From: Bradyrhizobium sp. JYMT SZCCT0180
GTDB lineage: Bacteria; Pseudomonadota; Alphaproteobacteria; Rhizobiales; Xanthobacteraceae
DNA: 64,000 nt
Direction of reading: 5' to 3'
NCBI RefSeq assembly: GCF_018130165.1
Contig: NZ_JAFCLZ010000009.1
Coordinates: 1 to 64,000 of the forward strand
Below are positions 47,359 through 58,729 of the stretch, piece by piece. Both the position numbers and the translations under genes were made by a program. Numbering within the stretch: position 1 is the first letter of the stretch; each line of letters starts with the position of its first letter. The notes below the pieces were generated by a model. The model saw only the letters and a list, made by a program, of their open reading frames with translations, searched no databases and was not told the DNA's origin.

Positions 47359-48366
47359 TTGACGCGTTTTCTGAGCGCGAACCGGGTCCACCCCGCATCA
47401 AGTGCGGGGCAGGGTTTCGCTGGAAAACGCTATGTCGTTCTGGCGGCTGCGGTCGCCAGCATCGGCACGGTTTGGGCCGCCCGGGCCGAGGAGGCGTTCG
47501 TCACCAATCAGCTCAGCGAAAATCTCACGGTCGTCGACCTCGCGACGTCGCGGCCGGTTGCGACCATCGCGATCGGCGGCAAGCCGGCAGGGGTAGCCAT
47601 CACGCCGGACGGACGCTTCGCCTATGTGACGAGCCCCGACGCCAAGGCGCTCACCGTGGTCGACGCCGCCGCCCGCCAGGTCGTCGGCAGGATCAATGTC
47701 GGTGGCGGTCCGCTCGGTGTTGCGGTGGCGCCGGATGGCGGCGCGGTCTATGTCGCCGACTGGTACGCCGCGGCGGTGCGGGTGATCGATCCGAAATCGC
47801 AGCGCGTGGTCGCCGATATCGCGGTCGGCGCATCGCCGTCGGGGCTTGCGGTAACACCGGACGGGCGGCTGCTGCTGTCGGCGGACCGCGATGCCGACAG
47901 CGTATCCGTCATCGATACCGCGACGCGCGAACGCCGGGCGGTCATCAAGGTCGGCACGCGCCCGTTCGGCATCACGATCGATGCGGACGGCCGGCGGGCC
48001 TACACCGCCAATGTCGGATCCAACGACGTCTCCGTGATCGACATCGCCGCCGGCAGCGAAATCGGACGCGTGAAGACGGGCCTGCGCCCCTACGCGGTCG
48101 CACTTGCCCAGGGCCGCGGCTTCGTCAGCGACCAGTATGACGGCACCGTCAGCGTGTTCGACCTCGCAACGCTTGCGCCGGTCAAGCGCATCAATGTCGG
48201 CGATTATCCGGAAGGGATCGCGGCGACGGCGGACGGCAAGCAGATCATCGTGGCGAACTGGGAGAGCAACTCGATCAGCGTGATCGATGCGGCCCAGCTG
48301 AAGGTGACCGGTGAGATCAAGGTCGGCGACGGGCCGCGGGCGTTCGGGATGTTTTTGCGACGGTAG
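47359..48366 (+). CDS. Exported YVTN-type beta-propeller protein
   Basis: 335 residues when counted from a TTG at 47359; the signal peptide YVVLAAAVASIGTVWAARA begins about residue 25, so the true start may be later. The first ~23 codons overlap an intergenic repeat-like segment (GCGTTTTC...GAAAACGC, 47363-47430). Seven blades of the YVTN/NHL type follow, each with a phrase such as PAGVAITPDGRFAYVTSPDAK or VSVIDTATRERRAVIKVGTRP. Likely periplasmic. Partner of the MxaD-like gene. Ligand unknown. Confidence 0.83.
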   Translation: MTRFLSANRVHPASSAGQGFAGKRYVVLAAAVASIGTVWAARAEEAFVTNQLSENLTVVDLATSRPVATIAIGGKPAGVAITPDGRFAYVTSPDAKALTVVDAAARQVVGRINVGGGPLGVAVAPDGGAVYVADWYAAAVRVIDPKSQRVVADIAVGASPSGLAVTPDGRLLLSADRDADSVSVIDTATRERRAVIKVGTRPFGITIDADGRRAYTANVGSNDVSVIDIAAGSEIGRVKTGLRPYAVALAQGRGFVSDQYDGTVSVFDLATLAPVKRINVGDYPEGIAATADGKQIIVANWESNSISVIDAAQLKVTGEIKVGDGPRAFGMFLRR

Positions 48367-48369
48367 AGG

Positions 48370-48497
48370 TCGTGGGATGGGTGGAGCCAACGGGTCGCGC
48401 GAATGCGCGCCCGATGACAGGCTCCGCGATACCCATCATCCCTCCGCGCGCGGGACTGATGGGTTTCGCTGCGCTCGACCCATACTACATGCGTCCG
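48370..48497. repeat. Palindromic repeat (family 5) with the same 39-nt cassette
   Basis: The inner arms ACCCATCA (48431-48438) and TGATGGGT (48457-48464) pair around a GC-rich loop. Bases 48391-48429 are identical to 44544-44582 in a different repeat family. Confidence 0.75.
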
Positions 48498-48581
48498 TGC
48501 GCCGCGGCTGCCGGGCGCGCGCATGTCCGGCTCATTGGTGCTACATTTGGCTGGAGAACAGAGAAAAACAGGGAGGATGCC

Positions 48582-48914
48582 ATGCCGCATACCCTGGTGC
48601 CCAGTGATCGCGTCGAGCACGCGAACGTCTACGGACGAGACGGCGCAAAACTCGGCACGATCGAACGACTGATGCTGGACAAGGTGCGCGGAACCGTCGC
48701 GTATGCCGTGATAAGAACCGGCGGGCTGCTCGCCACCCATCACCATTATCCGGTGCGGTGGGACGCCCTCAGGTTTGATCCCGCGCGCCAGGCCTTCGTG
48801 GTCGAGCTGACGCTGGACGATTTGCGCGCCGGCCCGTCCGAGTTCGACGAAGACGGCTTCGACTGGGGCGACCGCTCAAAATCGTACCCGCATCCGCATT
48901 ATTGGACGGTGTAG
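48582..48914 (+). CDS. PRC-barrel domain protein
   Basis: 110 residues. The N-terminal ~70 residues are a PRC-barrel (ANVYGRDGAKLGTIERLMLD, GTVAYAVIRTGGLL, HHHYPVRWDALRFD), followed by an acidic tail (SEFDEDGFDWGDRSKSYPHP). Such small soluble PRC proteins are common in rhizobia and linked to stress; function unknown. A GGGAGG box lies upstream of the ATG. Confidence 0.85.
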   Translation: MPHTLVPSDRVEHANVYGRDGAKLGTIERLMLDKVRGTVAYAVIRTGGLLATHHHYPVRWDALRFDPARQAFVVELTLDDLRAGPSEFDEDGFDWGDRSKSYPHPHYWTV

Positions 48915-48971
48915 AGCGAGGGCGAGCGGCGCGTTACTGCAAAGGGACGCCCGGGGCACCGGCCGGCCGCG

Positions 48972-49295
48972 CTACCGCAGCTTGCGCACGTGAATATTGA
49001 TGTCGAGGTCGATGCTGTTGACGCAAGTTTGCTCGGTACGGTGAGAGCCTCCCGCGTGCCATGGCCCGTTACGCGGATTGGCATTTCTGACGTCGGCAAG
49101 CCGCAGGCACCGCCACTGCGGCAGCTTGCCGCTGCTTGGTCCGGCAAATTGCCACGCCAGCACGACTTCCTCACCACGCTTGTTGAGACCCAGGATATGC
49201 GGGCACAATTCGCGATGGCGGCCTTCATAGGTGCAGACCACCTGCTGTTCGGCCAGGATCGCATTGCGGAATAAGGTGTAAATCGGGCTAGGCAC
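48972..49295 (-). CDS. Hypothetical protein, last gene of the uvrA-led run
   Basis: 107 residues (MPSPIYTLFRNAILAEQQVV...). The phrase ILAEQQVVCTYEGRHRELCPHILGLN and the following beta-rich text resemble the start of WYL-type domains, but this is not firm. It lies 12 bases after the antitoxin-like gene on the same strand. No signal peptide. No confident family. Confidence 0.65.
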   Translation of the reverse strand: MPSPIYTLFRNAILAEQQVVCTYEGRHRELCPHILGLNKRGEEVVLAWQFAGPSSGKLPQWRCLRLADVRNANPRNGPWHAGGSHRTEQTCVNSIDLDINIHVRKLR

Positions 49296-49307
49296 GGGCC
49301 TAACCTG

Positions 49308-49523
49308 CTAAGCGGAAATTGGCGTCAATTCGAATACCCGGCCATGCTTTGCGGCTTCCGCGATTTCACCTCTGCGCAACGCCAGCCGGACTGCATCAAG
49401 CTTCTGTGCATCTTCCAAGGAAAGGTATGGCGACCACCCGGTATCGTCCTCGATGAGCTCAACCGGGACTTCTGCCGCATAGCGGCCTTCGTGAATGAGT
49501 TTGATGGTTTTTCGGAGCATCAT
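49308..49523 (-). CDS. Antitoxin-like partner of the DUF4258 gene
   Basis: 71 residues: a short beta-type N-terminus (LRKTIKLIHEGRYAAEVPVEL) and a helical part (LSLEDAQKLDAVRLALRRG, EAAKHGRVFEL). Size, order and ATGA overlap with the DUF4258 gene fit an antitoxin. No DNA-binding domain is clear. Function inferred only from context. Confidence 0.7.
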   Translation of the reverse strand: MMLRKTIKLIHEGRYAAEVPVELIEDDTGWSPYLSLEDAQKLDAVRLALRRGEIAEAAKHGRVFELTPISA

Positions 49524-49843
49524 TTCTTCCGTCGCATGAAGTTAGATGACCATCGCTCTTGGTCGGGTCGGTATGCCGTGACTAGTACCGCAGGTTCCGA
49601 TTGATCCTTGGGGATTGCCCAAACCACATGAACCGGCCTCCGAAAAGTGTCCCACTGTAGAACGAGAACGCTAGGTCCTCGCATTGCCGCCGGATAATCC
49701 TCGACAACAACAGCGGTATCGATACCAGTCAGTACCTCAGTTACCGATATATCATCCTTGGCGAGTTCGTCATAGCCGTGATCGGAAATGCGGAGCAAAC
49801 TCCGCGTCACGAGAGCCTGAATCTGAGTGAGCGTATCGCTCAA
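49520..49843 (-). CDS. DUF4258 toxin-like protein
   Basis: 107 residues with the DUF4258 pattern: RISDHGYDELAKDDISVTEV, then VVEDYP, then VLVLQWDTFRRPVHVVWAIP and AVLVTAYRPD. DUF4258 belongs to the RelE/BECR-type toxin-like folds. It starts with TTG (49843), with a GAGGAG box six bases upstream, and lies 24 bases after uvrA on the same strand. Toxic activity has not been shown for this protein; inference from family and pairing. Confidence 0.78.
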   Translation of the reverse strand: MSDTLTQIQALVTRSLLRISDHGYDELAKDDISVTEVLTGIDTAVVVEDYPAAMRGPSVLVLQWDTFRRPVHVVWAIPKDQSEPAVLVTAYRPDQERWSSNFMRRKK

Positions 49844-49867
49844 ATGGCTCTCCTCACGTCTGGTTGT

Positions 49868-52849
<2,982 letters not shown>

Positions 52850-52937
52850 ATCGGCATTTCCAGGCGCGTGGAGGCGCGCCACGTTGGGCGCGCATGGCCA
52901 GGGAAGACCTAGGCCGGGCGCCGATGGCAGAAAGCTG

Positions 52938-52952
52938 GAACGTAGGAAGAAC
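52938..52952 (-). promoter_or_regulatory. LexA (SOS) box upstream of uvrA
   Basis: GAACGTAGGAAGAAC fits the alphaproteobacterial direct-repeat LexA consensus GAAC-N7-GAAC (GTTC-N7-GTTC on the other strand). It is 89 bases before the uvrA start. Chance matches occur about twice per 64 kb, but both matches I found lie in SOS promoters. Confidence 0.6.
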
Positions 52953-53065
52953 GGCGCGGGATTTCCAGTGCTCGCAGCGAGCCATCAACGGTTTGTTTTG
53001 CAAGGAGTTGCCTGGGAACTGCAATGGCAGCAGGTGGCAGCGGAGCGGCCGACAAACCGCAAACA

Positions 53066-53093
53066 AAAAGGCCGGCGCGAGGCCGGCCTTTTC
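53066..53093 (-). terminator. Intrinsic terminator of the porin gene
   Basis: AAAAGGCCGGC (53066-53076) and GCCGGCCTTTT (53082-53092) form an 11-pair stem with a five-base loop; on the minus strand it is followed by a T-rich run. It sits about 30 bases after the stop of the outer-membrane protein. Confidence 0.8.
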
Positions 53094-53121
53094 AATATTC
53101 CGTTTTGGATTTTAGCGAAGC

Positions 53122-53883
53122 TCAGTACTTCGCGATGACCGGGCCGCCCCAGCGATAGTTGACGCGGACGGTGACGACGTCGACGTCCTGGCTGATGCGG
53201 TCGGTGCGGCTCGCAGCGCCCGCAGCGAACAGCAGGCCAGTCGATGACAGTCCGACGTCACGGTGACCAAGGAACATGTGGTTGTATTCGACGCCAGCCG
53301 ACCAGTTCGGGGCGAAGCCGTACTCGAGGCCGACACCAACCGTTCCACCCCAGCGGGTTTCCCTGGCGCTGTCGAATGCCAAGCCAGCAAGCGTGTAGCC
53401 GGCGTATTTGTCGCTCGTCACGGCAGCGCCGCCCTTCACATAGAGCAGCGCATTGTTCCAGGCGTAGCCGATCTGGCCGGTGAACAAGCCGAAGGCCTCG
53501 ACCTTCGATTCATTGCGCGCGATGAGCTGGAGGCTCGAGTTCGAACCCTTGAAATCAGCCCAGTTGCCCTGAGCTTCCAGGCCGAACACCCAAGCGCTCG
53601 ACTGCCAGCGATATCCGATCTGGCCACCGGCGGTGCCGCCGCTTGCATCATGGCAGCCTTCGTTGAGGGCCGGCGCAACCGCAACGCCGAGGAAGCTGTT
53701 CATGTCCCAGCACTTGCGGCTCGAACCCCAACCACCGTTGGCGCCGATGTAGAAGCCGCTCCAGTCGTAGATGGCCACGACCATCGGGGGCGCCTTGGTG
53801 TAAGGACGCGCAGCGAGATCAGCCGCAGCAGCGGGAGCCGCAAAGGCAACGAGAGCAACAGTACCAAGCAAAAACTTCTTCAT
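53122..53883 (-). CDS. Outer-membrane beta-barrel protein, Omp25/31 family
   Basis: 253 residues: a signal peptide ([20 protein letters not shown]) and an eight-stranded barrel with the rhizobial phrases [53 protein letters not shown] and the C-terminal [15 protein letters not shown] ending in an aromatic-containing strand. Abundant structural outer-membrane proteins of this family are common in Bradyrhizobium. It has its own terminator and a 475-base upstream region, so it is a single unit. It separates uvrA from ssb. Confidence 0.92.
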   Translation of the reverse strand: MKKFLLGTVALVAFAAPAAAADLAARPYTKAPPMVVAIYDWSGFYIGANGGWGSSRKCWDMNSFLGVAVAPALNEGCHDASGGTAGGQIGYRWQSSAWVFGLEAQGNWADFKGSNSSLQLIARNESKVEAFGLFTGQIGYAWNNALLYVKGGAAVTSDKYAGYTLAGLAFDSARETRWGGTVGVGLEYGFAPNWSAGVEYNHMFLGHRDVGLSSTGLLFAAGAASRTDRISQDVDVVTVRVNYRWGGPVIAKY

Positions 53884-54148
53884 TTCAAAAGTCCCCAGTC
53901 CTTGTTCGCTTCTCGTTGGTCCCGAAGCGTTTCGTCCAAGACGCGAGCGCCGCGCCGTTGGGTAGATTCATACGCTAGCTCAACCGGAAATGCCGTCTCT
54001 GAAATGCAACACTCGCGGGCGAAGTGAGGGCGATTCAAGGTAATGATTTGTTCAGAAAATCCGCCGCGCAACTCTGGCTGGACGCGGCCCCCGGGCACGC
54101 AGCAAATACCGAAATACCGGCAGGGTGTGGATGACCTGAGGTTGCGCA

Positions 54149-54163
54149 GAACAAAACTGGAAC
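54149..54163 (+). promoter_or_regulatory. LexA (SOS) box upstream of ssb
   Basis: GAACAAAACTGGAAC fits GAAC-N7-GAAC and is 196 bases before the ssb start. The rest of the 475-base gap 53884-54358 holds nothing else I recognise and should contain the porin and ssb promoters. Confidence 0.6.
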
Positions 54164-54358
54164 AATACCTCGGGCGATGCTATATGTGGATAACCGCTGG
54201 ATTGCCGAGGGATCGCTAAGTCGGGGCGGCCATCGGGCGTATAGGGTCGTCTCAAATGTCCCTGATGTGGATGAGGCGGCCAATCGGGCGGCCCGTGCCG
54301 GCCGATCGCAGCGGTGGCGCAGCAGTTTTTTGGTACCGATTTTGAGTGGAGAGCGACG

Positions 54359-54850
54359 ATGGCGGGAAGCGTGAACAAGGTGATCCTGGTCGGAAACCTC
54401 GGCAAGGATCCGGAAATCCGGCGGACACAGGACGGGCGGCCGATCGCCAATCTGAGCATCGCGACCTCGGAAACCTGGCGCGACAAGGGTACCGGCGAGC
54501 GCAAGGAAAAGACCGAGTGGCACCGCGTGGTGATCTTCAATGAAGGGCTCTGCAAGGTCGCCGAGCAGTACCTGAAGAAGGGCGCCAAGGTTTACATCGA
54601 GGGCGCGCTGCAGACCCGCAAATGGACCGACCAGAGCGGGGTCGAGAAATACTCGACCGAAGTGGTGCTGCAGGGCTTCAATTCGACCCTGACCATGCTC
54701 GACGGCCGCTCCGGCGGCGGGGGTGGCAGTTTTGGCTCCGACGATTCCAGCGGCGATTTTGGCGGTGGCCAGGCCACTTCCGCGCCGCGCCGCGCGGTCG
54801 CCGCCGGCACCGGGCGCAACAACGACATGGACGACGATATCCCGTTCTAA
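54359..54850 (+). CDS. ssb: Single-stranded DNA-binding protein
   Basis: 163 residues. The OB fold begins [21 protein letters not shown] and includes [15 protein letters not shown] and [21 protein letters not shown] text ([14 protein letters not shown]). A Gly-rich linker follows, and the acidic tip DMDDDIPF is the conserved partner-binding tail. Divergent from the porin and near uvrA, as in the classic uvrA-ssb pair. The ATG at 54359 is used; a longer frame adds 15 residues. Confidence 0.96.
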   Translation: MAGSVNKVILVGNLGKDPEIRRTQDGRPIANLSIATSETWRDKGTGERKEKTEWHRVVIFNEGLCKVAEQYLKKGAKVYIEGALQTRKWTDQSGVEKYSTEVVLQGFNSTLTMLDGRSGGGGGSFGSDDSSGDFGGGQATSAPRRAVAAGTGRNNDMDDDIPF

Positions 54851-55083
54851 GGTGAAGGCCTCCGTCGGGAGGGTGCTCTAACCGGATCGTCTTGCCTGGG
54901 TGGAGCGCGAAGCAGTTCTTCGCGTCAGATTTCCCGCGCATCCGCATATCTTGCGTAGCAACGAAGCCGTGATGGTCGGGACAAGCCCGGCCACGGCGGA
55001 ATCGTGCGCTTCTAAGGGGTTGGCGGCAATTTTTGAGGCGGGACGATAGCCCGTTGATCCGGTGGTGGAAGTGCGCTGCCATC

Positions 55084-55124
55084 AACTTGACACTGGAAAG
55101 ATTTAACTTGACGGTGGAAAGATT
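55084..55124 (+). repeat. Two 20-bp direct repeats, 21-bp period
   Basis: AACTTGACACTGGAAAGATT (55084-55103) and AACTTGACGGTGGAAAGATT (55105-55124) differ at two bases. They end 69 bases before the DUF2306 start. A period of two helical turns is typical of tandem operator sites. Nothing else was recognised in the gap 54851-55193. Confidence 0.7.
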
Positions 55125-55193
55125 GCTGCAAGGATGGGCCGCATGACGCGAAGGCTCGTTTGACCGGGTCCCGCAACGATCCCGGAGTTTCAA

Positions 55194-55592
55194 ATGTCGC
55201 TCGCGCCACTGCTGGAGGCTGCTCCCGCGATCCCGCTTCATGCCTTTGCGGCCATGGCGGCGTTCGCGCTGGGCGTGGTCCAGTTCGCGGCCCCGAAGGG
55301 AACGCTGCCGCACCGGACGCTGGGCTGGATCTGGGTCGGCCTGATGGCCGTTGTCGCGATCTCCTCGTTCTGGATCCACGAGATCAGGTTGCTGGGTCCC
55401 TGGAGCCCGATCCATCTGCTGTCGATCTTCACGCCGATCATGCTGGCGCTCGGCGTCTGGTACGCCCGCCGGCACAAGGTCCGTGGCCACAAGATCACGA
55501 TGATCTCGATCTTTGCCGGCGCGCTGGTGGTTGCGGGGCTGTTCACCTTCGTTCCCGGGCGGATCATGCACGCGGTGGTTTTCGGCCAATAG
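55194..55592 (+). CDS. DUF2306 membrane protein
   Basis: 132 residues with four predicted membrane helices. The block IPLHAFAAMAAFALGVVQF, the GTLPHRTLGWIW loop and HLLSIFTPIMLALGVWYAR match DUF2306. Conserved His residues (HAFAA, HRTLGW, HLLSI) could bind haem or metal, but that is not established. Single gene between ssb and gyrA; possible regulation through the direct repeats upstream. Confidence 0.85.
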   Translation: MSLAPLLEAAPAIPLHAFAAMAAFALGVVQFAAPKGTLPHRTLGWIWVGLMAVVAISSFWIHEIRLLGPWSPIHLLSIFTPIMLALGVWYARRHKVRGHKITMISIFAGALVVAGLFTFVPGRIMHAVVFGQ

Positions 55593-55817
55593 GCGAAGCA
55601 GGGAACACCGGTTTCGACGAGGCAAATTTCATCCCGGAGACGGCCGCATCGGTGCCCTGGAAATGGCTGGCGCGCTGGCTTGCCAGAAAGGCGCCGCGGG
55701 TCCTGTAAGTCCATGAAAAAACGAAGGGAAAAACAGCTGGCCGGGAGCGGCTTGGGGTGGTTAAAAGCCCCCCGATACGCTATATGATTCCCAGCCTAGA
55801 ACTGACCGGATCCCCCT

Positions 55818-58547
55818 TTGTCTGACAACGATGAGAACAAGCCCGGCGAGCCGCCGGTGCCTTCCGATATTCGTCCCGTTTCCATTCTGGACGAGATGAA
55901 GCGCTCCTACCTCGATTACGCCATGAGCGTGATCGTGGCGCGTGCGCTGCCGGATGCCCGCGACGGCCTCAAGCCGGTGCACCGCCGCATTCTGTACTCG
56001 ATGTACGAGCAGGGGCACACGCCGGACAAGAAATACGTCAAATCCGCGCGCGTCGTCGGTGACGTGATCGGTAAATATCATCCGCACGGCGACCAGTCGA
56101 TTTACGACGCGATGGTCCGGATGGCGCAGGAATTCTCCATGCGCGTGCCGCTGATCGACGGGCAGGGGAACTTCGGCTCGGTCGATGGCGATCCCCCGGC
56201 AGCCTACCGGTATACCGAAGCGCGCCTGACGAAATCGGCGCTCGCCGTGCTCGGCGACATCGACAAGGACACTGTCGACTTCCAGGCCAACTACGACAAT
56301 TCGGAGAGAGAGCCGTCGGTTCTGCCGGCCAAGTTCCCGAACCTGCTGGTCAACGGTGCCGGCGGCATCGCCGTCGGCATGGCGACCAACATCCCCCCGC
56401 ACAATCTCGGCGAAGTCATCGACGCCTGCACGGCGCTGATCGACAACCCCGCGCTCGGGATCGACGACCTCATCAACATCGTACCCGGCCCCGATTTTCC
56501 GACCGGCGGCATCATCCTCGGCCGCCAGGGCATCCGTTCGGCCTATCACCTCGGCCGCGGCTCGATCGTGATGCGCGGCAAGGTCGCGATCGACACCATC
56601 CGCAAGGACCGCGAAGCGATCATCATCACCGAAATTCCCTACCAGGTGAACAAGGCCACCATGGTGGAGCGCATCGCCGAACTGGTGCGCGAGAAGAAGA
56701 TCGAGGGCGTCTCGGACCTGCGCGATGAATCGTCCCGCGAGGGCCTCCGCGTCGTCGTCGAACTGAAACGCGAAGCGGTGCCGGACGTCGTTCTGAACCA
56801 GCTCTATCGCTTCACGCCGCTGCAATCGAATTTCCCGGCCAACATGCTGGCGCTGGATTCCGGCCGCCCGCTGACCATGAACCTGAAGGACCTGCTGACG
56901 CTGTTCATCGCGTTCCGCGAGCAGGTCATCACGCGCCGGACCAAGTTCCTGCTCAACAAGGCCCGCGACCGCGCCCACATCCTGGTCGGTCTGGCCATCG
57001 CCGTCGCCAATATCGACGAGATCATTCGCGTGATCCGTGCCTCGCCCGATCCCACCACCGCCCGCGACAGCCTGATGGCGCGGGACTGGCCGGCGCGGGA
57101 TGTCGAGGCGATGATCACCCTGATCGACGATCCCCGGCACCGGATGACCGCTGAAGGTACCGCGCGGCTGTCGTTCGAGCAGGCCAAGGCCATTCTCGAC
57201 CTCCGCCTGCAGCGCCTGACTGCGCTGGGCCGCGAGGAGATTTCCGAGGAACTGGACAAGCTCGCGGTGGAGATCGCCGACTATCTCGAGATTCTGCGCT
57301 CGCGTGCGCGGGTGCAGGCCATCGTCAAGGCCGAGCTCGCCGAGGTGAAGGCCGATTTCGCCACCCCGCGCAAGACCGTCATCATGGAGCAGGAAGACGA
57401 GGTCGAGGACGAAGACCTGATCCAGCGCGAAGACATGGTGGTCACGGTCTCGCATGCCGGCTACGTCAAGCGCGTGCCGCTGTCGGCCTACCGGGCGCAG
57501 CGCCGCGGCGGCAAGGGCCGCGCCGGCATGCAGACCCGCGACGAGGATTTTGTGAGCCGGCTGTTCGTGGCCTCGACCCATACGCCGGTGCTGTTCTTCT
57601 CCTCGCGCGGCCAGGTCTACAAGGAAAAGGTCTGGCGGCTGCCGATGGCGGCGCCGAACGCACGCGGCAAGGCGCTGATCAACATCCTGCCGCTGGAGCA
57701 GGGCGAACGCATCACCACCATCATGCCGCTGCCGGAGGATGAATCCTCCTGGGGTAATCTCGACGTGATGTTCGCCACGACAGGCGGCAACGTCCGCCGC
57801 AACAAGCTGTCCGACTTCGTCGATGTCCGCCGTTCCGGCATCATCGCCATGAAGCTCGACGAGGGCGAGGCGATCGTCGACGTGCAGATCTGCACCGAGC
57901 GCGACGACGTGCTGCTGACGGCCGCCGGCGGCCAGTGCATACGCTTCCCCGTCACCGATGTGCGCGTCTTTACCGGCCGCACCTCGATGGGCGTGCGCGG
58001 CATTGCGCTTGCCGAAAACGACAAGCTGATCTCGCTGTCGATCCTGCGCCATGTCGAGACCACCTCGGACGAGCGGTCGGCGTACCAGAAGATGCGCCGC
58101 GCGGTGGCCGGCGAGACCGGCACTGAGGAGCCCGCCGATGTCGAGGCCGAGGAAATTTCAGGTACGCTCCAGCTCTCCCAGGAGCGCTATGCCGAAATGT
58201 CGGCGCAGGAGCAGGTGGTGCTGACCGTGTCCGTCAACGGCTTCGGCAAGCGCACCTCGTCCTACGAATACCGCACCACGGGGCGCGGCGGCAAAGGCAT
58301 CGTCGCGATGTCGGTCAACAACCGCAACGGCAAGCTGGTGGCGTCGTTCCCGGTCGAGGATAGCGACCAGATCATGCTGGTGACCGACAAGGGGCAGTTG
58401 ATCCGCTGTCCGGTCGAGGGCATCCGCATCGCCGGCCGCTCGACGCAAGGCGTGATCGTGTTCGACACCGCCGAGGACGAGCATGTCGTCTCCGTCGAGC
58501 ATATCGGTGACGACGGCGAGAATGGCGAGAACGGGAATGGCGGCTAG
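55818..58547 (+). CDS. gyrA: DNA gyrase subunit A
   Basis: 909 residues. The catalytic Tyr132 ([10 protein letters not shown]) aligns with Tyr122 of E. coli. The quinolone region is HGDQSIYD at 90-97: the Ser83 equivalent is Gln93, the Asp87 equivalent is Asp97. The C-terminal domain carries the GyrA box QRRGGKG, which separates it from ParC, and ends with an acidic DGENGENG tail. A TTG start (55818) is needed for the N-terminus; no ATG fits before [10 protein letters not shown]. Complete. Confidence 0.96.
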   Translation: MSDNDENKPGEPPVPSDIRPVSILDEMKRSYLDYAMSVIVARALPDARDGLKPVHRRILYSMYEQGHTPDKKYVKSARVVGDVIGKYHPHGDQSIYDAMVRMAQEFSMRVPLIDGQGNFGSVDGDPPAAYRYTEARLTKSALAVLGDIDKDTVDFQANYDNSEREPSVLPAKFPNLLVNGAGGIAVGMATNIPPHNLGEVIDACTALIDNPALGIDDLINIVPGPDFPTGGIILGRQGIRSAYHLGRGSIVMRGKVAIDTIRKDREAIIITEIPYQVNKATMVERIAELVREKKIEGVSDLRDESSREGLRVVVELKREAVPDVVLNQLYRFTPLQSNFPANMLALDSGRPLTMNLKDLLTLFIAFREQVITRRTKFLLNKARDRAHILVGLAIAVANIDEIIRVIRASPDPTTARDSLMARDWPARDVEAMITLIDDPRHRMTAEGTARLSFEQAKAILDLRLQRLTALGREEISEELDKLAVEIADYLEILRSRARVQAIVKAELAEVKADFATPRKTVIMEQEDEVEDEDLIQREDMVVTVSHAGYVKRVPLSAYRAQRRGGKGRAGMQTRDEDFVSRLFVASTHTPVLFFSSRGQVYKEKVWRLPMAAPNARGKALINILPLEQGERITTIMPLPEDESSWGNLDVMFATTGGNVRRNKLSDFVDVRRSGIIAMKLDEGEAIVDVQICTERDDVLLTAAGGQCIRFPVTDVRVFTGRTSMGVRGIALAENDKLISLSILRHVETTSDERSAYQKMRRAVAGETGTEEPADVEAEEISGTLQLSQERYAEMSAQEQVVLTVSVNGFGKRTSSYEYRTTGRGGKGIVAMSVNNRNGKLVASFPVEDSDQIMLVTDKGQLIRCPVEGIRIAGRSTQGVIVFDTAEDEHVVSVEHIGDDGENGENGNGG

Positions 58548-58563
58548 CGCCCTGTCAGGGCGC
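58547..58563 (+). terminator. Hairpin after gyrA
   Basis: GCGCCCT (58547-58553) and AGGGCGC (58557-58563) form a seven-pair stem with a three-base loop right at the gyrA stop; it is followed by GGTCTCATTT, so the U-tract is weak. Confidence 0.5.
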
Positions 58564-58729
58564 GGTCTCATTTCAGTGGAGCCGGATTCGGTTTGAGGTG
58601 AGCCTGACGGAAGTCGGATTGCTGGACGCTCGTTAGTCGTGTCGGGCGCGCCAGCCTGATGCCGACAAGCGGTATGTCGGTCTGGCAGCTTGCGGGCCTG
58701 CCGCGAAGCGGGCCAGCGATCGTTCGTTT

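Noticed and set aside
55761..58052. 763-codon open frame antisense to gyrA
   Set aside because: Same cause; gyrA is certain on the plus strand and the antisense text has no family resemblance.
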